Assembly: GCF_029690065.1 (NCBI RefSeq)
Contig: NZ_CP121463.1
Location: 1,178,001 to 1,242,000, forward strand
Length of the DNA: 64,000 nucleotides
DNA from: Arthrobacter sp. Y-9
GTDB taxonomy: Bacteria; Actinomycetota; Actinomycetes; Actinomycetales; Micrococcaceae
Direction: 5' to 3'
Under the pieces are notes generated by a model. The model saw nothing but the letters and a program-made list of their open reading frames with translations, was not told the origin of the DNA and searched no databases. Shown one piece after another: positions 16,284 through 26,320 of this stretch. Within the stretch, counting starts at the first letter, position 1; each line of letters opens with the position of its first letter. The translations under genes and the position numbers were made by a program.

Positions 16284-17006
16284 ATGAAGCTCATCGGCGC
16301 TGGCGCACGCCCTGGCGTGCCGCAAGTCGACCATGACCGCATCCTCACGGTCCCCAACGTCCTCACGGTGATCCGGTTCCTCGGCGTCCCGCTGTTCATG
16401 TGGCTGGTCCTGGGCGTCCACGAATACGGCTGGGCCGTGGCGGTGCTCGCCGTCATGGGGTCCACCGACTGGGTGGACGGCTATGTGGCCCGTCGTTTCG
16501 ACCAGACCTCCAAGCTCGGACGTATCCTCGACCCCGCCGCCGACCGCCTCGCGCTGATCGCCGTGGCGGTGACCCTGGTCCTGGCCGGCGTCGTGACGTG
16601 GTGGTATCTGGCCGCCCTGCTGGTCCCGGATCTGATCCTCGGCACCGCCTCCCTCCTGTACTTCCGCAGCCACCCGGATCTTCCTGTCAGCGTCGTCGGC
16701 AAGGTCCGGACGGCGCTGCTCCTGCTCGGAACCCCGCTGCTCGTGCTGTCCGAGTTCGCCGGCGGGCGGCCCCTGGCGATCACGGCCTGGGTGCTGCTCG
16801 GCCTGGGCCTCGTGGGTCACTGGATCGCGGCCATCGGATACTTCGCCGCCATCATCCGCAAAGGCCGCCCGGTGCGGGAGGCGCGCGTCGCCGGGCACCG
16901 GGAGGAAGCGGACCCGGCCGGCGCGGCGGGCGACGTCGACGGCGGCGCGCGGAACGGCGTGGTCGTGCGCCCTGAGACGGGGGAGAAGGACGGTGAGGAC
17001 CGGTGA
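16284..17006 (+). CDS. CDP-alcohol phosphatidyltransferase
   Basis: Integral membrane phospholipid synthase that transfers a phosphatidyl group from CDP-diacylglycerol to an alcohol. The 240-residue protein has the full signature D-x2-DG-x2-AR-x8-G-x3-D-x3-D (DWVDGYVARRFDQTSKLG then RILDPAAD, about 63-88), preceded by NVLTVIRFLGVPLFMW and followed by four more hydrophobic segments. The hydrophilic C-terminal tail (about 200-240) is longer than in PgsA of most bacteria. The start is supported by GGAAGGGGGAGG. It overlaps the transporter gene downstream by four bases (GTGA). Which alcohol is used (glycerol-3-phosphate, cardiolipin precursor or other) cannot be decided. Confidence 0.9.
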   Translation: MKLIGAGARPGVPQVDHDRILTVPNVLTVIRFLGVPLFMWLVLGVHEYGWAVAVLAVMGSTDWVDGYVARRFDQTSKLGRILDPAADRLALIAVAVTLVLAGVVTWWYLAALLVPDLILGTASLLYFRSHPDLPVSVVGKVRTALLLLGTPLLVLSEFAGGRPLAITAWVLLGLGLVGHWIAAIGYFAAIIRKGRPVREARVAGHREEADPAGAAGDVDGGARNGVVVRPETGEKDGEDR

Positions 17007-17911
17007 TCTGGTTCGCAGTCATCCTGGCGATCCTCGGCGCGTTCTGCCTGGCGATCGGCGCCCAGCGGCAGGGGAGCGCCGTCAAGGCGGACACCGGTGG
17101 TCTGGCCCTCGGATCCAGCAGCTTCGTCCGCCTGCTCCGCAATCCCCGCTGGCTCCTGGGCCTCGCTCTGCTCGCCGGCGGCATGATCATGAACTGCATC
17201 GCGCTGATCTCCGCGCCGCTGACGGTGATCCAGCCGATCGGCGCGATCGCGCTCGTGATCACCACCGTGGTGAACTCCAAGGACCAGGGCCTCAAGATCA
17301 ACCGCGCCACCGTGGTAGCCATCTCGGCCTGCGTCACCGGCTCCGCGCTCTTCGTGCTGCTGGCGGTCAACGCCACGCAGGAGAACCATCATGTGGCGGC
17401 GTCGGATGAACTGGCCGTGGTGCTGCTGCTGGTCCTGGCGGTGGGGGTGTTCGGCTCCCTGGCCGTCGGCTTCCGGCACCGTCTCAACGCTTTCGTCTAC
17501 ATCCTCGGCGCCGGGGTGCTGTTCGGTTTCGTGGCGGTCCTGACCCGCATCATCGGCCGCCACCTGCTGGACCCGAACGGCCAGTTCCTGCTCAATGTGC
17601 CGTGGTACACGGTCGTGGCGATCGCGGCAGCGGGTGGTCTCGGCTCGTGGTTCGTGCAGAGCGCGTACTCCGGAGGCCCACCGGATCTCGTCATCGCGGG
17701 CCTGACGGTGATCGACCCGATCGTCGGCATTGCGATCGGCGTCACCATCCTCGGTGAGCTGCGTCCCGATGTGCAGCCGGTGATCGGGATATCCATGATC
17801 GCAGCGGCATGCCTTGCTATCGTTGGGGTGATCGCCTTGTCCCGTCACCATCCCGAGGTGACCAAGCGCAAGAAGGAAGCTGAACGGAAATCGGCCGGTA
17901 AATCGGCCTAG
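17003..17911 (+). CDS. DMT-superfamily transporter (NIPA/EamA-like)
   Basis: A 302-residue membrane protein with about nine hydrophobic segments in two halves. The first half contains GALCLAIGAQRQGSA-like features and SAPLTVIQPIGAIALVIT (about 72-89), the second SAYSGGPPDLVIAGLTVIDP (about 227-246). This duplicated Gln/Pro-containing helix pattern is typical of DMT carriers related to the NIPA magnesium transporters. It is translationally coupled to the phosphatidyltransferase by a GTGA overlap at 17003, so a lipid-related role such as flipping or export of a lipid-linked product is possible. That is inference only. It is followed after 42 bases by a glycosyltransferase in the same direction. 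Confidence 0.85.
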   Translation: MIWFAVILAILGAFCLAIGAQRQGSAVKADTGGLALGSSSFVRLLRNPRWLLGLALLAGGMIMNCIALISAPLTVIQPIGAIALVITTVVNSKDQGLKINRATVVAISACVTGSALFVLLAVNATQENHHVAASDELAVVLLLVLAVGVFGSLAVGFRHRLNAFVYILGAGVLFGFVAVLTRIIGRHLLDPNGQFLLNVPWYTVVAIAAAGGLGSWFVQSAYSGGPPDLVIAGLTVIDPIVGIAIGVTILGELRPDVQPVIGISMIAAACLAIVGVIALSRHHPEVTKRKKEAERKSAGKSA

Positions 17912-17953
17912 GGCCACAGCCCGCGACCCACCAACGCCAGGAGAACCTCACCC

Positions 17954-19150
17954 ATGACGTCCACCGACGGCAGTAAGCCCCTGACCATTCTGATCGCCGC
18001 GGACACGTATCCGCCGCATGTGAACGGGGCCGCGCAGTTCGGCTACCGTCTGGCCAAGGGCATGACCGCTCGCGGACACCAGGTGCACGTCCTGGCGGCC
18101 CGCGCGGACAAGGGCAAGAGCTACACCGAATTCCGGCCGGAGGGCACGGTGCACCGGATCCGCTCCCACGCGGTGCCCACGCACGACTCGTTCCGCATCA
18201 CCTTCCCCTGGGAGATCAAGAAGGAGATCGCGCTCCTCTTCGACAAGGTGCAGCCGGACGTGGTCCACATCCAGAGCCACTACATGATCGGCGAACACGT
18301 GCTGTACGAGGCCGTGAAGCGCGGCATCCGCGTGGTGGCCACGAACCACTTCATGCCGGAGAACCTGAATCCGTTCCTGCCCTTCCCGCAGTGGCTCAAG
18401 GACCGGATCGGCCGCATCTCCTGGAAGGACATGGGCAAGGTCATGGGTCAGGCCGACGTCGTCACCACCCCGACGCCGCTCGCCGCTCGCGCCATGCACC
18501 AGCATGCTTTCCTGCACCAGGTGTTGCCGCTCTCCAACGGCATCGACACCCCGGCATACGAGCTGCAGCCCGGCGAGGTGGTGGAGAAGAACCCGTACCC
18601 CACCATCCTGTTCGCCGGCCGCCTGGCCGAAGAGAAGAACATCGACGTCCTGATCAAGGCGATCGCGCGGCTCCCGAAGGAGCTGAACGTCCACCTGGAG
18701 ATCGTGGGCGGCGGCGAGGTCCGTCCCGCTCTGGAGCAGCTCGTGGCCTCCCTGGGTCTGGGGGACCGCGTCCGGTTCCTGGGCCTCGCGCCCGACGATG
18801 AGCTGCGCCGCGCCTACATCCGTGCCGATCTGTTCTGCATGCCGGGCACGGCCGAGCTGCAGTCCCTGGTGACGCTGGAGGCCATGAGCGCGTCCACGCC
18901 GGTCGTGCTGGCCAACGCCATGGCGCTGCCGCACCTGGCCGAGGACGGCGTGAACGGCTACCTGTTCGAGCCGAACAACGTGGTCGACCTGACCGAGAAG
19001 ATCCGCCTGGTCCTGGACCAGCCGGAGGAGGCCCGCAAGGCCATGGGCGACGCCAGCCACGAGATGGTCCAGAAGCACAGCCTGGAGAACACGCTGAAGA
19101 CCTTCGAGGACATCTACCGCGGCGCCGCCTACGAGGACCTGCAGGTCTGA
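17954..19150 (+). CDS. Family 4 glycosyltransferase (GT-B), probable glycolipid enzyme
   Basis: A 398-residue retaining glycosyltransferase. The N-terminal Rossmann half has TYPPHVNGAAQFGYRLAKG (about 18-36) and VDVVHIQSHYMIG. The C-terminal half has LFAGRLAEEKNIDVLIKAI (about 217-235) and the GT4 donor motif E-x7-E in GTAELQSLVTLEAM (about 298-311). Relatives include PimB-like mannosyltransferases and diacylglycerol glucosyltransferases. With the phosphatidyltransferase and transporter upstream (same strand), a role in membrane glycolipid synthesis is likely. AGGAGA ends nine bases before ATG 17954. The acceptor and sugar donor cannot be fixed from the sequence. Confidence 0.9.
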   Translation: MTSTDGSKPLTILIAADTYPPHVNGAAQFGYRLAKGMTARGHQVHVLAARADKGKSYTEFRPEGTVHRIRSHAVPTHDSFRITFPWEIKKEIALLFDKVQPDVVHIQSHYMIGEHVLYEAVKRGIRVVATNHFMPENLNPFLPFPQWLKDRIGRISWKDMGKVMGQADVVTTPTPLAARAMHQHAFLHQVLPLSNGIDTPAYELQPGEVVEKNPYPTILFAGRLAEEKNIDVLIKAIARLPKELNVHLEIVGGGEVRPALEQLVASLGLGDRVRFLGLAPDDELRRAYIRADLFCMPGTAELQSLVTLEAMSASTPVVLANAMALPHLAEDGVNGYLFEPNNVVDLTEKIRLVLDQPEEARKAMGDASHEMVQKHSLENTLKTFEDIYRGAAYEDLQV

Positions 19151-19255
19151 GACTTCGCGCCCTTTGGGGCGTCTCCATGACAGGCACGACGGCGGCTGCC
19201 GGGTAGACTGTCCGGGTGCCGTTTCGGGATCTTGGACTTCGTGGCGGCGCCCCGA

Positions 19256-19332
<77 letters not shown>

Positions 19333-19388
19333 CGTTGTATACGTGCTGACCACGCCTTCCGGATCGTTCAAGACCGTGTGGTTCCTGA

Positions 19389-19417
19389 ATCGCCCTCGTC
19401 GTTCCGACGGGGGCGAT
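19389..19417 (+). terminator. Terminator-like hairpin after the CAU tRNA
   Basis: ATCGCCCTCGTC (19389-19400) pairs with GACGGGGGCGAT (19406-19417) with one T-G pair, followed by TT. The U-run is short. No gene was recognised between 19333 and 19557. Confidence 0.6.
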
Positions 19418-19557
19418 TTCCGTCCACGGGGTACTCTCACCGGCAGCGCGTCGCTGCCGCCGAACCCGCCTACAGCCTTTTTCGCGGCTCGTCTCGTCGT
19501 GGCACTTGTGCCCCGTGAACTCTTCCACTTCTCAGTCGAGTGTGGAACGGTTCGTGA

Positions 19558-19938
19558 GTGGAGAACCTGGCTCGTGAGATCCTCGCCCCGTCCATGCGCG
19601 ACCTCGAGTCGTCTGGGTTGAGTCTTCCTGCAGTGGATGTGGAGCATTCGCCGCGGTCGACGGACGAGGTCGTGATGCTCCTCGCCCCGGATGGTACGGG
19701 CGTGGGATTCCGCGCTGGCCCCTGGGAGGACCGAGCGCTGTTGATCGCGCGCGCCACCGAGAAGGTTCAGGAGTGGGCCCTTGAGCAATGCCAGGACACC
19801 GGAGTATCCAACTGGCCGCCTTGTCCCGTGCACCCGGGGAGTCACCCCCTGTTCGTGACCGTGGATGAGGGTGCGGCGGCCTGGTCGTGCACTGTGTCAG
19901 GCATTGTCATTGCCAAGGTCGGCGCCCTACTGCACTGA
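19558..19938 (+). CDS. Hypothetical protein (126 residues)
   Basis: No family recognised. The sequence looks coding. It has an acidic N-terminus, a hydrophobic-polar stretch EVVMLLAPDGTGVGFRAG (about 37-54), a helix around ATEKVQEWALEQCQD (about 65-79), and a compact NWPPCPVHPGSHPLFVTVDEGAAAW-type segment near 84-108. In that segment Cys and two His lie close together, a possible metal or structural site. The GTG start at 19558 has only a weak GGAAC upstream. It is alone, just after the tRNA and its hairpin, in a slightly lower-GC stretch that may mark the edge of an accessory region. Confidence 0.6.
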   Translation: MENLAREILAPSMRDLESSGLSLPAVDVEHSPRSTDEVVMLLAPDGTGVGFRAGPWEDRALLIARATEKVQEWALEQCQDTGVSNWPPCPVHPGSHPLFVTVDEGAAAWSCTVSGIVIAKVGALLH

Positions 19939-20112
19939 GTGAAACAGTGCGCTGAGTGAGACATTCACTCGAACGACGAAGCGCAAGCGCGGGGCGCCCC
20001 CGTTCGACTCGCTACGTGACAAGCCCTCGCACTACCCTCATCCCAAGCCGTCGCGATCACGTGCGGCCCGGCCGGATTCCGGTCCACTGAAATGCCACGA
20101 GAGGGATCCGAC

Positions 20113-20847
20113 ATGCCGGAGAGAATTCAGTACGGGCCGGGGAAAAACCAGTGGGGCGACCTCTATCTTCCCGAGGGGACGGCGCGCGGGGTCGTGGTCG
20201 CGATCCACGGCGGTTTCTGGCGGGAGCGATACACGGCGGAGGACACTGTCGACGAGTCCGAGGATCTGGCGGCCCGCGGCTTCGCTGTCCTCAATCTGGA
20301 GTACCGCCGCGTCGGTGACTCCGACGGAGCGGGCGACGGCGGCTGGCCCGCGACGGGAGAGGACATCGTCGCCGGAATCCGTGCCCTGCAGGACACCGCG
20401 GTGAGCGGCCTCCCCATCGTCCTGCTGGGCCACTCCGCGGGCGGTCAGCTCGCCGCCTGGGCCGCGGGGCACGTCGAAGTCGCGGGCGTGGTCAGTCAAG
20501 CCGGCCCCTTGGCGCTGACCGAGAGCGCGCGACTCGGCATCGGCGATGGGGCCGCCGTGAACTTCCTCGGCGCGACCCCCGAGGAGAACCCCGCGGTGTA
20601 CGAGCAGGCGGACCCGCTGAAGAACATCCCCTTGAGCGTGCCGCTCATCGCACTGCACCCGGGCCTGGACAAGATCGTGCCCTTCTCGTTGTCGAAGGAG
20701 TACGTCACGGCAGCGCAGGAGGCCGGAGCCGACGCTCGGCTGATCCAGGTCGAAGGCGATCATCTCGCCATCATCAGGCCTGGCTCGGAGGCCTATCAGG
20801 TCAGTGTTGACGCGATTCAGGCGATCCTCGGCCACCAGTCCCGGTGA
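20113..20847 (+). CDS. Alpha/beta hydrolase (esterase/lipase-like)
   Basis: A 244-residue cytoplasmic serine hydrolase. It has the oxyanion-hole HGGFWRERY (about 32-40), nucleophile elbow GHSAGGQ (about 102-108), a charge-relay Asp in HPGLDKIVPFSLS (about 180-192) and the final His in EGDHLAII (about 215-222). This order is that of the BD-FAE/acyl-esterase group (kynurenine formamidase-like). ATG 20113 follows GAGAGGGA by six bases; the in-frame ATG 20092 is less likely. The gene is followed by a VOC protein on the same strand after 49 bases. The substrate is unknown. Confidence 0.9.
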   Translation: MPERIQYGPGKNQWGDLYLPEGTARGVVVAIHGGFWRERYTAEDTVDESEDLAARGFAVLNLEYRRVGDSDGAGDGGWPATGEDIVAGIRALQDTAVSGLPIVLLGHSAGGQLAAWAAGHVEVAGVVSQAGPLALTESARLGIGDGAAVNFLGATPEENPAVYEQADPLKNIPLSVPLIALHPGLDKIVPFSLSKEYVTAAQEAGADARLIQVEGDHLAIIRPGSEAYQVSVDAIQAILGHQSR

Positions 20848-20896
20848 CACTCGACTGACGCTGTACCCCGCCCGATCACCATGCGATGCTGTCCTC

Positions 20897-21250
20897 ATGG
20901 AACGCGTGACTGGCATCGGCGGGCACTTCGTGCGATCGGCCGACCCCGAGACTCTGACCACCTGGTACCGGGACGTCCTCGGACTGGACCTCGACGAGCA
21001 CGGCCTCTGGCAGCAGGAAGCCGGCCCTACGGTCTTCGCCGCCTTCCCGGCCGACACGGACTATTTCGGCTCCCAGACTCAGCAGGTCATGTTCAACTTC
21101 CGGGTCCGGGACCTGGATGCCATGCTCGCTCAGCTCCGGGACAAGGACGCGAACGTGGTGGACGACGTCCAGGAGATGGAGGGCGTCGGCCGCTTCGCGT
21201 GGGTCATCGACCCGGAGGGCAACAAGATTGAACTCTGGCAAGCGGAATGA
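20897..21250 (+). CDS. VOC-superfamily (glyoxalase/bleomycin-resistance) protein
   Basis: A 117-residue single VOC unit with the paired beta-alpha-beta-beta-beta halves: GIGGHFVRSADPETLTTWYRD (about 5-25) and FNFRVRDLDAMLAQLRDKD (about 65-83), ending in VIDPEGNKIELWQ, the usual metal-ligand strand with Glu. A His near residue 9 could be the first ligand. VOC proteins include lyases, dioxygenases and antibiotic-binding proteins, and nothing here selects one. ATG 20897 has no ribosome site but lies six bases after GATGCT, so it may be leaderless. A strong hairpin terminator follows. Confidence 0.85.
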   Translation: MERVTGIGGHFVRSADPETLTTWYRDVLGLDLDEHGLWQQEAGPTVFAAFPADTDYFGSQTQQVMFNFRVRDLDAMLAQLRDKDANVVDDVQEMEGVGRFAWVIDPEGNKIELWQAE

Positions 21251-21308
21251 CCGGCACTGACTGACCGAACCTGACTGATCCGCCCGGTCACCACATCCCG
21301 GACAACCG

Positions 21309-21349
21309 ACGACGGCGCCGCTCACCTCAGAGGTGAGCGGCGCCGTCGT
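21309..21349 (+). terminator. Long hairpin terminator after the VOC gene
   Basis: A perfect 19-base stem, ACGACGGCGCCGCTCACCT (21309-21327) with its complement at 21331-21349, and a three-base loop. There is no proper U-run. Confidence 0.75.
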
Positions 21350-21402
21350 CGTTCGCAGAGAAAGCGTGGGGGGAGTGTGATGAGCCCCTCACGGGCAAAA
21401 GA

Positions 21403-21438
21403 TTGCACAAGGCAACTAATGGTGCAAAAATACACTAT

Positions 21439-21454
<16 letters not shown>
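21403..21454. promoter_or_regulatory. Operator/promoter region of the TetR-DHA2 operon
   Basis: An A/T-rich island. TTGCAC (21403-21408) is inverted against GTGCAA at 21422-21427 and again at 21449-21454. Inside lies CACTAT (21433-21438) inverted against ATAGTG (21446-21451) with seven bases between, overlapping the -10-like TACACT (21431-21436). These are good autoregulation sites for the TetR gene that follows. Confidence 0.7.
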
Positions 21455-23798
<2,344 letters not shown>

Positions 23799-23834
23799 CG
23801 TCCCGCACGTGACGCGCACTCCGCGTCACGGAAG

Positions 23835-23867
23835 AAGGGTGGCCGCACCTCAGGTGCGGCCACCCTT
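23835..23867 (+). terminator. Bidirectional hairpin between DHA2 and SRPBCC genes
   Basis: AAGGGTGGCCGCACC (23835-23849) pairs perfectly with 23853-23867 around a three-base loop. It lies between convergent genes and probably ends transcription from both sides, though without a U-run. Confidence 0.7.
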
Positions 23868-23966
23868 CCGTGTATCCCGTGGCTGGTCAGCCCCGCCCTC
23901 GGGACGACCCGCCGTGAGCCCAGGGCCGTCCGGCCACGGCGGGGAAGTATGCTCAGTGCAGTGTTC

Positions 23967-24614
23967 TCAGAGCACGATGGACATCTGGGGGCGGTCTTCT
24001 CCGGGATTGTCCTGGGACGCGAACCCCACGCCGTACGGCAGCGTTCCGGAGGGGTCCTTCGGGAGGTCGTCGCCGGAGAGCCTCGTGGACACCTCGCCCA
24101 CGAGTGCTGGTTCGCGCCGGGTCTCCTTGAGCAGCAGTGGACCGGTCAGTGGATGCGCTTCATCCTGATGGGCGCGGGCCTTCTTCCGATCCGCGTGGCG
24201 CTTCTCGACGAAATCCCGGAACCGTTCGAGATCCTCGCGGACGCTCGTCGGCTCCAGCCGGAACAAGGAGACGGTGTGTTCCGAGGGCTCGCGGGGATCC
24301 CAGATGACGTCCACGGTGATCCGCGTCCGTTCAGGCTCCAGGGAATCGAAGAGCAATTGGCCGTGGCTCTCGAGGCCGTCGCTGCAGTCCCAGCGGATGA
24401 GGCGGTCCGGACGCTGCTCTTCGATGGTCGTCTTGATCGTGCGGTGCCTGCCGCCGATCTCGGCGGTGAGGAGGGCCGGCGCATCCTCCTGCCGCTCGAC
24501 CGCCACGAGGTGCTTCATGAACTGGGGAAAGAGTTCGAACTCGGCCCACTGCTCATAGCTGAGCCATAACGGGGCTCTGACGTCGATCTCTTCCTGAATC
24601 TGTGCCAACTGCAT
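23967..24614 (-). CDS. SRPBCC (polyketide cyclase/COQ10-like) protein
   Basis: About 215 residues. The first 140 form a START/SRPBCC ligand-binding fold like the SAM-like cyclase/dehydrase group: IDVRAPLWLSYEQWAEFELFP (about 10-30), FMKHLVAVE, RLIRWDCSDG and RITVDVIWDPREP. The C-terminal 60 residues are polar and unlike the family. Tandem ATGs at 24617 and 24614 follow AAGGAG, and I take the second for spacing. It is the last gene of a probable minus-strand unit Dps-like, NATD1-like, SRPBCC. Proteins of this kind often sit in actinobacterial stress clusters; the ligand is unknown. Confidence 0.85.
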   Translation of the reverse strand: MQLAQIQEEIDVRAPLWLSYEQWAEFELFPQFMKHLVAVERQEDAPALLTAEIGGRHRTIKTTIEEQRPDRLIRWDCSDGLESHGQLLFDSLEPERTRITVDVIWDPREPSEHTVSLFRLEPTSVREDLERFRDFVEKRHADRKKARAHQDEAHPLTGPLLLKETRREPALVGEVSTRLSGDDLPKDPSGTLPYGVGFASQDNPGEDRPQMSIVL

Positions 24615-24700
24615 CATCTCCTTGAGGAATGTGGAACTGCGCTCCGTCCCTTGCGACGGGTGTCCGGCGGTGGTGTGCCGGGGCGTTCGAGGTGAACGGG

Positions 24701-24997
24701 TCAGACTGCCGGCGACAGCTCGCGCTCGGCGCGCGGAACACGCAGTTCCTCCGCCATGGAGCGGGAGGTGATGTCGATCCGCAGGTGCCGATGGTGCGCA
24801 TCGCGCACGGCGGCCAGGTAGAACGACCTTCTCTCCAGGCGGGAGCAGGCCGGCGTGGTCTGGCAGAGCATGAACACGATCCGGTCGCCACGCATCTGGT
24901 AGCGGGCGACCCCGATGACGGTGCCATTGCGGTACATCTCGAATTGGGACTGGACGACGTTGTCGACGATGTGCTCGTTCCTGCTGATAAGACGCAT
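24701..24997 (-). CDS. NATD1/YjdJ-like degenerate GNAT protein
   Basis: A 98-residue protein resembling the short NATD1 (YjdJ) acetyltransferase family: IVDNVVQSQFEMYRNGTVIG (about 11-30), then VARYQMRGDRIVFMLCQT and a helix LERRSFYLAAVRDAH. The usual acetyl-CoA loop GxGxG/A after the third strand is missing (here PACSRLERRS), so catalysis is doubtful. ATG 24997 follows AGGAG by six bases; the frame extends upstream to 25045 without a site. It lies between the Dps-like and SRPBCC genes on the same strand. It may be an acyl-CoA- or protein-binding remnant. Confidence 0.75.
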   Translation of the reverse strand: MRLISRNEHIVDNVVQSQFEMYRNGTVIGVARYQMRGDRIVFMLCQTTPACSRLERRSFYLAAVRDAHHRHLRIDITSRSMAEELRVPRAERELSPAV

Positions 24998-25093
24998 GTT
25001 CTTCTCCTGACGGGTGGTGCGAGGACGGCGGAACCGGGATGCCATGAGATGGCCGTTCGAACGTCTTGACGGGTGGCCGGATGTCCGGCGGGG

Positions 25094-25558
25094 TCAGTCG
25101 CTGCTGTGGCGCAGCTCCGGATGCTCGGCGGTCAGCATCCAATGGAGCTGTTCGAGCGTTTCGAGGACGTCGTGGAGGAGGTCCGCCGTGGTGGGATCCT
25201 CCTCGTCCACGGCGTCATGCACGGCACGAGCGGTGGCGGCTGCCGCGTGCAGCCGCTCGCCGATGTCAGTCACGACGACGTCGGTGCTCACCAGGCCGGA
25301 AGGGAATTCCTTCAGCGTGGTCGTCTCCGTGATGGTGCGCGTCCGTCCGTCGGGTTCAGCGTGCAGAGCCCTCAGGCGTTCGGCCAGCCGGTCGGAGAGG
25401 AGCCGGGAGGCGGCGACGATTTCGTCGAGTTGCAGATGGAGGTCCCGGAAATTCGGGCCCACCACATTCCACTGTGCTTCCTTGCCCTGAATTCGCAGGG
25501 CGATGAGGTCGACCAGTACTGCCTGCACATGCCGTGCAAGGTCGGATGATGCCGTCAT
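25094..25558 (-). CDS. Dps/ferritin-like DNA-protection protein with altered ferroxidase site
   Basis: A 154-residue four-helix ferritin-like protein. The Dps core is clear: IQGKEAQWNVVGPNFRDLHL (about 22-41), then LDEIVAASRLLSDRLAERLRAL (about 43-64), a central TTLKEFPSG loop and two long C-terminal helices. Compared with E. coli Dps, the first ferroxidase histidine (H51, in AHWN) is replaced by Gln in AQWN. Equivalents of H63 and D67 (LHLQLDE) and D78/E82 (SDRLAER) remain. It may bind DNA or iron with changed oxidation chemistry. It heads the minus-strand unit that also encodes the NATD1-like and SRPBCC proteins, consistent with stress-related expression. Confidence 0.88.
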   Translation of the reverse strand: MTASSDLARHVQAVLVDLIALRIQGKEAQWNVVGPNFRDLHLQLDEIVAASRLLSDRLAERLRALHAEPDGRTRTITETTTLKEFPSGLVSTDVVVTDIGERLHAAAATARAVHDAVDEEDPTTADLLHDVLETLEQLHWMLTAEHPELRHSSD

Positions 25559-25620
25559 GCGCTGATCCCTCCATCAACGTGCGGGCTGGCGGTTGGAAGG
25601 TAACGTAACTGAAATAACGA

Positions 25621-25635
25621 TAGCTTGACAAGCTA
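25621..25635. promoter_or_regulatory. Palindrome between Dps-like gene and the gene at 25669
   Basis: TAGCTTG-A-CAAGCTA is a perfect 7+1+7 inverted repeat in an A/T-rich 110-base divergent intergenic region. It contains TTGACA (25625-25630) reading right and TTGTCA reading left, so it overlaps possible -35 elements of both genes. Confidence 0.6.
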
Positions 25636-25668
25636 GTAAAAAACAAGGGATCGGCGTACGCTCGAAAC

Positions 25669-25875
25669 ATGGGACACTACGAGAAGGAAACTGACCGAGA
25701 TCCCCACCCTCAGGACGAGGGGCATGACGTGGGGAACCAATCCGACGACCGCGAAAGGACCCGCGTTCAGCGCGGCTCCGAGCCGGAGCGCAGCGCCGAA
25801 GACGTGCCGGACGGCTCCGGGACCGACCTCGACGAGCACCACGAGCCGGAGTCGGACCGTTTCGACGCCGGCTGA
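25669..25875 (+). CDS. Small acidic hydrophilic protein of unknown function
   Basis: A 68-residue protein almost without hydrophobic residues and rich in Asp, Glu, Arg, His and Gly (MGHYEKETDRDPHPQDEG...). Such composition suggests an intrinsically disordered, hydrophilin-like protein. No ribosome site is evident. It is divergent from the Dps-like gene and followed after 79 bases by the Rho_N-like gene. Coding status is supported mainly by position and composition. Confidence 0.5.
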   Translation: MGHYEKETDRDPHPQDEGHDVGNQSDDRERTRVQRGSEPERSAEDVPDGSGTDLDEHHEPESDRFDAG

Positions 25876-25954
25876 GAAGCGAGGCCCGGAAAAGAGCGCC
25901 AGCGGGCGTCTCCGGAACCTTGCGCGGCCTGTGAACTTTCATGAAGGAGACATC

Positions 25955-26221
25955 ATGCCTGACAAGAAGAATCCATCATTGAAGGACCCCGAGCTTTATG
26001 AGGAACTCCGCGAGGACGGGGCTTCCAAGGGCAAAGCAGCCAGGATTTCCAATGCCGCAGCCAAGAAAGGCCGCAGCGCAGTCGGCCGTAAAGGCGGAAA
26101 ATCCGGTGATTACGAGGACTGGACGGTCAAGGAGCTCAAATCCAAGGCCAAGGAGATCGGGTTGAAAGGGTATTCGGATAAGCGCAAGTCGGAACTGATC
26201 GACGCGCTCCGTAACTCCTGA
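25955..26221 (+). CDS. Small Rho_N/SAP-like DNA-binding protein (DUF7218-like)
   Basis: An 88-residue basic protein. The first half has DPELYEELREDGASKGKAARISNAA (about 9-33, with the ELREDGASKGKAARI core), a pattern typical of a small stress-associated family. The second half, YEDWTVKELKSKAKEIG followed by LKGYSDKRKSELIDAL, is a Rho N-terminal/SAP-like helix-extended-loop-helix that usually binds nucleic acid. AAGGAG sits five bases before ATG 25955, an excellent site. A hairpin terminator follows. Likely role: nucleoid or RNA binding under stress, by inference. Confidence 0.85.
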   Translation: MPDKKNPSLKDPELYEELREDGASKGKAARISNAAAKKGRSAVGRKGGKSGDYEDWTVKELKSKAKEIGLKGYSDKRKSELIDALRNS

Positions 26222-26261
26222 AAGGTTTTCGCCTCCCTGATCCACCACAACACCGACCAGC

Positions 26262-26299
26262 GAGAACCGCCCCGGGACGAAAATCCCGGGGCCGTTCTC
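26262..26299 (+). terminator. Hairpin terminator between convergent genes
   Basis: GAGAACCGCCCCGGGA (26262-26277) pairs with TCCCGGGGCCGTTCTC (26284-26299) with one mismatch around CGAAAA. It separates the Rho_N-like gene from the convergent membrane-protein gene. Confidence 0.75.
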
Positions 26300-26320
26300 C
26301 GTTGCTCTCAGGAGGACGTG

